The translations under genes were made by a program, and so were the position numbers. Under the pieces are notes generated by a model. The model made no database searches, was not told the DNA's origin, and saw nothing but the letters and a program-made list of their open reading frames with translations. This document shows, piece by piece, positions 4,990 through 8,450 of a stretch of DNA of 8,450 nt (position 1 is the first letter of the stretch; each line of letters opens with the position of its first letter). This DNA comes from Deltaproteobacteria bacterium (lineage in GTDB: Bacteria; Desulfobacterota; Binatia; Binatales; Binataceae): contig JAJYMR010000309.1 of NCBI GenBank assembly GCA_021786815.1, forward strand, positions 1 through 8,450, read 5' to 3'.

Positions 4990-6615
4990 TCACGCGCGGG
5001 TGAGCCACTCTCCGGCGAGCACGCCGTCGCCGCACCATCGCGATTCCGCGACAACCGCGCGTCCATTCACGATCACGTGCTCGATTCCGCGCGCCGGCGC
5101 CATCGGATGAACGAAATCCGCCTCCGAGCCGATCGTCGAGGGATTGAAGATTGTCAGGTCCGCTGCATATCCCGCGCGAATCAGCCCGCGTCCGCCGAGC
5201 CGCATGCGCGCGGCCGGCAATCCCGTCATCTTATGAATCGCGTCTTCCAGTCCGAGCAGCCCTAGCTCGCGCACGTAATGGCCAAGGATGCGCGGGTAGG
5301 TGCCGAAGCTCGCCGGGTTATGAAACCCGTGCGAGGTCAGAATCGTGTCCATCTCGAACAGGTTCTGCCGATGCGCCATCGCGGCGCGAAGCGCGTGCTC
5401 GTCGGATGAATCGCCGCTGTAAAGATGCAGCATCACACGCGCTCGCGTTCCGCTCTCGCGCGCGATCGTCAGATATGCCTCGACCGGATCGAGCTTCATC
5501 CGCTCGGCGATCTCGCCGAAGAATTTTCCCTCGAACTCGCCAAGTTCCGGCTTGATCGCCCACATGAGCTGCGCGGAATCGTGGATGAACGTCGCAAGCG
5601 GGCGGAAATTGTCGCGAAGCCGCGCCGATCCTTCCGCGCTCGCGAGCAGCGCGGGCATCTCCGGTTGCGACCACGCCGGAAACAGCACGCGAATCGTGGT
5701 GTTGCCTGCGGTGTACGGAAACGTATCGAAGGTGACGTCGGCGCCGCTTTCGGCTGCGCGCTCGAATTCGCGGAGCACCTCGTCAACCGTCTGCCACGTT
5801 CGCCGTCCCACGAAGATCAGATGCGAGACCTGGAGCGGCACCTTCGCCGCGCGCGCAACGTCGATCATCTCGCGCACCGCGAGCAGGTTGTGCGGCACGT
5901 CGCTCGAGAACATCAGCGAGCGCACCGAGTAGGCGCGCAGATGCGACGTCAACACGCCGCCCGCGCGTCCCGCCACTTCGGCCATCGCGCGAAGCTCCGC
6001 AGGTTTCGCGATCATCCCGGGGAAATATCCGAGCCCCGTCGAGAGGCCGACCGCGCCGTCCTCCATCGCGCGCTCGACCATCGCGCACATCGCGCGGAGT
6101 TGCTCCGGCGAAGGCTCGCCGTCGTCGAGTCCCATCACCGACAAGCGGATACTGCCGTGCCCTGCCAGATGCGCGACGTTGAGCGCGAGTCCCGCGCGTT
6201 TCAAATACGCGCCGAATTCGCCGACCTGCTCCCACTGCCATTCGAAGATTCGGTCAGAAAGCATCTGGCCCGACCCGTCGAGCAGGCCGTGGCGCTCGCG
6301 GCGTATCGGCGCGGTCGAAAATCCGCAGTTGCCGCCGACGAAAGTCGTCACGCCCTGGAGCAGAAACGGGCGCAGGATCTCAGGATGCTCGGCGAGCGGC
6401 AGAATCCAGTCGGAATGTGAATGTGGATCGATAAAGCCGGGCGCGACGACGAGCCCCGTCGCATCGATCTCGCGCGCGGCCGATACCTGCGAGGCTTCCG
6501 CCGGCTCGACGAGCTTTTCGATTCTGCCGCCGCTCACCGCGACGTCGGCGCGAAAGCGGGGCGCTCCGCTCCCGTCAACGACGGTTCCCCCGCGAATCAG
6601 CAGGTCGTATTCCAT
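4990..6615 (-). CDS. D-aminoacylase / N-acyl-D-amino-acid deacylase-like amidohydrolase
   Basis: 541 residues from the ATG at 6615-6613. Seen: the composite beta-sandwich start MEYDLLIRGGTVVDGSG; the metal motif GFIDPHSHSDW (H65, H67); GGNCGFSTAP (C97, matching the zinc-ligand cysteine of D-aminoacylase); NVAHLAGHGSIR; GAVGLSTGLGYFPG; LQVSHL; DTFPYTAGNTTI; and a C-terminal GRGLIRAGYAADLTIFNP and IEHVIVNG return to the beta-sandwich. Family knowledge: these cytosolic zinc enzymes hydrolyse N-acyl-D-amino acids or related amides. Odd: the usual GSDG and HPR signatures near residue 429 read TSHG and NPA here, so substrate or metal use may differ. The open frame continues upstream to 7026, but that part lies antisense to the dehydrogenase and lacks family similarity; homology begins at MEYDLL. 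No strong Shine-Dalgarno site is present. It is divergent from the dehydrogenase with 106 nt between starts. Confidence 0.88.
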   Translation of the reverse strand: MEYDLLIRGGTVVDGSGAPRFRADVAVSGGRIEKLVEPAEASQVSAAREIDATGLVVAPGFIDPHSHSDWILPLAEHPEILRPFLLQGVTTFVGGNCGFSTAPIRRERHGLLDGSGQMLSDRIFEWQWEQVGEFGAYLKRAGLALNVAHLAGHGSIRLSVMGLDDGEPSPEQLRAMCAMVERAMEDGAVGLSTGLGYFPGMIAKPAELRAMAEVAGRAGGVLTSHLRAYSVRSLMFSSDVPHNLLAVREMIDVARAAKVPLQVSHLIFVGRRTWQTVDEVLREFERAAESGADVTFDTFPYTAGNTTIRVLFPAWSQPEMPALLASAEGSARLRDNFRPLATFIHDSAQLMWAIKPELGEFEGKFFGEIAERMKLDPVEAYLTIARESGTRARVMLHLYSGDSSDEHALRAAMAHRQNLFEMDTILTSHGFHNPASFGTYPRILGHYVRELGLLGLEDAIHKMTGLPAARMRLGGRGLIRAGYAADLTIFNPSTIGSEADFVHPMAPARGIEHVIVNGRAVVAESRWCGDGVLAGEWLTRA

Positions 6616-6721
6616 GGCATCGGAATCTTCGCGCGCAACCGGCGTCGAAGGCAAATCGCGCGCGCCGGGCGAGTCGGGGCTTGCGCACGCGCCTCTGCGC
6701 GTATGAAATCGCATCCCACTG
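6616..6721. other. Divergent spacer, amidohydrolase / dehydrogenase
   Basis: 106 nt shared by two outward-facing starts. A weak plus-strand pair, TTGCGC (6681-6686) and TATGAA (6702-6707), has only a 15-nt spacer, so it is not called as a promoter. No Shine-Dalgarno match stands out on either side. Confidence 0.3.
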
Positions 6722-7702
6722 ATGGCAACTGTACTGGTAATCGGAGCACAGGGCGTTCTCGGCGGAATAATTGCGGAAGTACTTCGCACGTGCGGGGAGC
6801 ATCGCGTGCTCGTCGGCGGAAGGCGGCGCGAGAACCGCGACGATTTTCGCCTCGTCGATCTCGCCGACCCGGCGACGATACGCGCCGCGCTCGAAGGCGT
6901 TGATTTCACGATCAGCACGGTCGCCGACACGCAATTCGAACTCGAACGGGTCGCGATCGAAACCGGCGCGCGCACCATCAATGTTTCGAGCGCGGTGCTG
7001 CCGCCGGGCGGGCACGGCTCGATCAAGGGAAACGGGCTTGCGATCGTTCACGCGGGGCTCGCTCCGCTCGGCCTGCAAGCGTTGATCGCCAGGGAACTGC
7101 TCGCGCGCAATCCAGAAGCGGCGCGGCTTGAAGTCGCGATGTGTTTCTCGGCGCGGGGCGCGAGCGGACGCCAGGGCAAGGAGTTCGCGTACGCCGCGAT
7201 GACCCGTCTTCCGTTCGAGCCGGCACGAGTGATTCCGTTCACCGCGCCGGTCGGAGCGCGGCGATGCGTCTCGGCGGCGATCGGAGAACGCGACATCCTG
7301 CAAGGGCTCGCGCCCGAGATCGACGCGGGCATCTACGTCGGTTTTTCGGAGCGATTCGTGAACGGCGCAATCGGAGCACTTCGCGCGTCGCGGATGATTC
7401 GACTTCTGCCGCGTGTGCTGTTCGTGAGCGGCAACGGAGGTCCGGCGCGCGCGACGAAAGAGCCGATGCGCCAGTGGGTTGCCGTTTACGGGCGCGACGG
7501 CCGGCGGCTTGCCGCGCGGACGACCGAAGGTGAGGGCGATTACCTGACGACCGCGCTATGCACCCGCGCGTTTCTCGACGCGCTGGTCGAGCGGCTCAAG
7601 TCGCGAAATCCGATCGGCGTTCACAGCGTCGAGCGGCTTTTCACGCTCGACGATCTGAGGCCGCATCTGCCCGCCGAAGTGCGAATCCGCGACGTTGCCT
7701 GA
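6722..7702 (+). CDS. Saccharopine dehydrogenase-like NAD(P)-binding protein
   Basis: 326 residues. Seen: an N-terminal Rossmann fold with VLVIGAQGVLGG (GxxGxxG at G8, G11, G14), a second strand ending GGRRR (32-36) whose arginines suggest NADP rather than NAD (inference), then VDLADPATIRAALEGVDFTISTV and GARTINVSS. These are the usual layout of the saccharopine dehydrogenase NAD-binding domain: strand, helix, 'V.n....f', 'G..yvd.s'. The C-terminal half (about 110-326) is a substrate and dimer domain I cannot assign to a known enzyme. Family knowledge: most such proteins are not lysine-pathway enzymes and have unknown substrates. It is divergent from the amidohydrolase, so an amino-acid-related pathway is possible but not shown. 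The ATG at 6722 opens the Rossmann strand directly. The stop lies 18 nt from the stop of the convergent DUF1501 gene. Confidence 0.82.
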   Translation: MATVLVIGAQGVLGGIIAEVLRTCGEHRVLVGGRRRENRDDFRLVDLADPATIRAALEGVDFTISTVADTQFELERVAIETGARTINVSSAVLPPGGHGSIKGNGLAIVHAGLAPLGLQALIARELLARNPEAARLEVAMCFSARGASGRQGKEFAYAAMTRLPFEPARVIPFTAPVGARRCVSAAIGERDILQGLAPEIDAGIYVGFSERFVNGAIGALRASRMIRLLPRVLFVSGNGGPARATKEPMRQWVAVYGRDGRRLAARTTEGEGDYLTTALCTRAFLDALVERLKSRNPIGVHSVERLFTLDDLRPHLPAEVRIRDVA

Positions 7703-7720
7703 AGCGGCGACGGCGCAAAC

Positions 7721-8450
7721 TCACACGCGGATAAGGCCGTTTGTGTTGCCGCTCGGACGCGGACGGCCGGGAAGCACGCGATCGATTTGCGCGTGGCTTA
7801 GCCCGAGATGCGATCCGAGCACGGTCGCGATGACTTCGCGGAAGTCGGTCGTGATTGCGAGATCGCGCTCCTGGTAAAGCTCGGCGTTCGAGAGCCCCGG
7901 CCATCGGCCGTACACCTTTGCGCCTTTGACCGGGCCGCCCATCACCCACATCACGTTTCCATGTCCGTGATCGGTGCCACCGTTGCCGTTCTGATGCATA
8001 GTGCGGCCGAATTCGGAAATCACGAGCACGACGGTTTCGCCGTACGCACCGTTTAGCGAGCGTGCGAAAGTCGCAAGCCCCTCGGCGAGCGGTTTCAGAT
8101 GGCCCGCGAGTTGGCCTGCCGCCCCGCCCTGGTTGACGTGCGTGTCCCATCCACCAAGCCCGACGAATGCCACGCGAATCGTCGAGTCGCGCCGGATCAG
8201 ACCCGCCAGCCGCTCGGCGTCGCCAGGGAAGCCGACGGGCGACGGCGCGCCCGCGTTCGCCTGCATCATGTCCTGTCTTAGTTCGGCCATCAGGCGCCGG
8301 CGCGCTTCGCGTCCTTCGCGATACGCGCGGCTCATCGCGTCGTTACCCTCATACAGGCGGTCGAAAGCGGTTTCGATAATCGGCCTGTCGAGCGGCATCG
8401 GACGCGCCGCGCCGCGGCCCATCGGCATGTTCGAGACCGCCATCCTGCCC
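7721..8450 (-). CDS. DUF1501 family protein, N-terminus outside window
   Basis: About 243 codons of the C-terminal part are visible; the frame stays open to the right edge, with Gly-Arg codons before the first visible Met at 8443. Seen: VAFVGLGGWDTHVNQG (at about 8173-8126), VISEFGRTMHQNGNGGTDHGHG (about 8023-7958), VMGGPVKGAKVYGRWPGL and the late ITTDFREVIATVLGSHLG. These are the hallmark blocks of DUF1501 (PF07394), which belongs to the alkaline phosphatase/sulfatase-like fold; the Asp and His residues of WDTH and TDHG are candidate metal or active-site residues. Family knowledge: DUF1501 proteins are usually 400-500 residues, often have a Tat signal peptide and often lie next to a DUF1800 gene. 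Both would lie to the right of this window. The activity of the family is not established. Confidence 0.92.
   Translation of the reverse strand, partial: GRMAVSNMPMGRGAARPMPLDRPIIETAFDRLYEGNDAMSRAYREGREARRRLMAELRQDMMQANAGAPSPVGFPGDAERLAGLIRRDSTIRVAFVGLGGWDTHVNQGGAAGQLAGHLKPLAEGLATFARSLNGAYGETVVLVISEFGRTMHQNGNGGTDHGHGNVMWVMGGPVKGAKVYGRWPGLSNAELYQERDLAITTDFREVIATVLGSHLGLSHAQIDRVLPGRPRPSGNTNGLIRV

Noticed and set aside
5425..6420. 331-codon open frame on the plus strand
   Set aside because: Antisense shadow of the amidohydrolase; Arg/His-rich, no recognisable domain.
6616..7026. N-terminal extension of the amidohydrolase to an ATG at 7026
   Set aside because: The extra 137 residues are Ser/Arg-rich, overlap the divergent dehydrogenase antisense and have no family similarity; homology begins exactly at MEYDLL.
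7641..8150. 169-codon minus-strand frame within the DUF1501 region
   Set aside because: It overlaps the DUF1501 frame on the same strand, which has all the family motifs; this frame is Arg-rich and lacks any.

Overview
The window is 8.45 kb of GC-rich, gene-dense bacterial chromosome. Every gene has strongly G/C-biased third codon positions. I see no tRNA, rRNA, insertion sequence, CRISPR array or prophage block. The mix of families (DUF3108, DUF1501, a D-aminoacylase-type amidohydrolase, secreted HEAT-repeat proteins and a DUF5131/Gp37-Gp68 protein) suggests a free-living soil or sediment bacterium of the Desulfobacterota, Myxococcota or Binatota kind. That placement is an inference from gene content only and has low confidence.

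Layout, left to right. (1) A minus-strand pair at 1-1082: an RNA 2',3'-cyclic phosphodiesterase (ThpR family, cut by the left edge) behind a DsbA-fold 2-hydroxychromene-2-carboxylate isomerase-like protein. (2) A 231-nt divergent spacer containing a plus-strand terminator-like hairpin. (3) A plus-strand DUF5131 (phage Gp37/Gp68) three-cysteine protein at 1314-2042. It converges, with 5 nt between stop codons, on a secreted DUF3108 protein at 2048-2953. (4) Two tandem plus-strand genes at 3087-3884 and 4126-4902 for secreted HEAT-repeat proteins. Each carries its own Shine-Dalgarno site and its own near-copy of the same intrinsic terminator, so the whole transcription unit appears to have been duplicated. 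(5) A minus-strand D-aminoacylase-like amidohydrolase at 4990-6615, divergent from a saccharopine dehydrogenase-like NAD(P)-binding protein at 6722-7702. (6) A minus-strand DUF1501 protein, cut by the right edge, converging on (5).

Most genes stand alone on alternating strands. The only operon-like pair is the isomerase and ThpR, and the only pair likely to share a promoter region is amidohydrolase/dehydrogenase. Metabolically the window is loosely about small-molecule turnover plus several exported proteins (DUF3108, two HEAT proteins, and by family habit DUF1501). I find no clear multi-gene novel system. The items most worth a second look are the duplicated secreted HEAT unit with a nearly identical core, the altered active-site loop of the amidohydrolase, and the orphan terminator upstream of the solitary DUF5131 gene.
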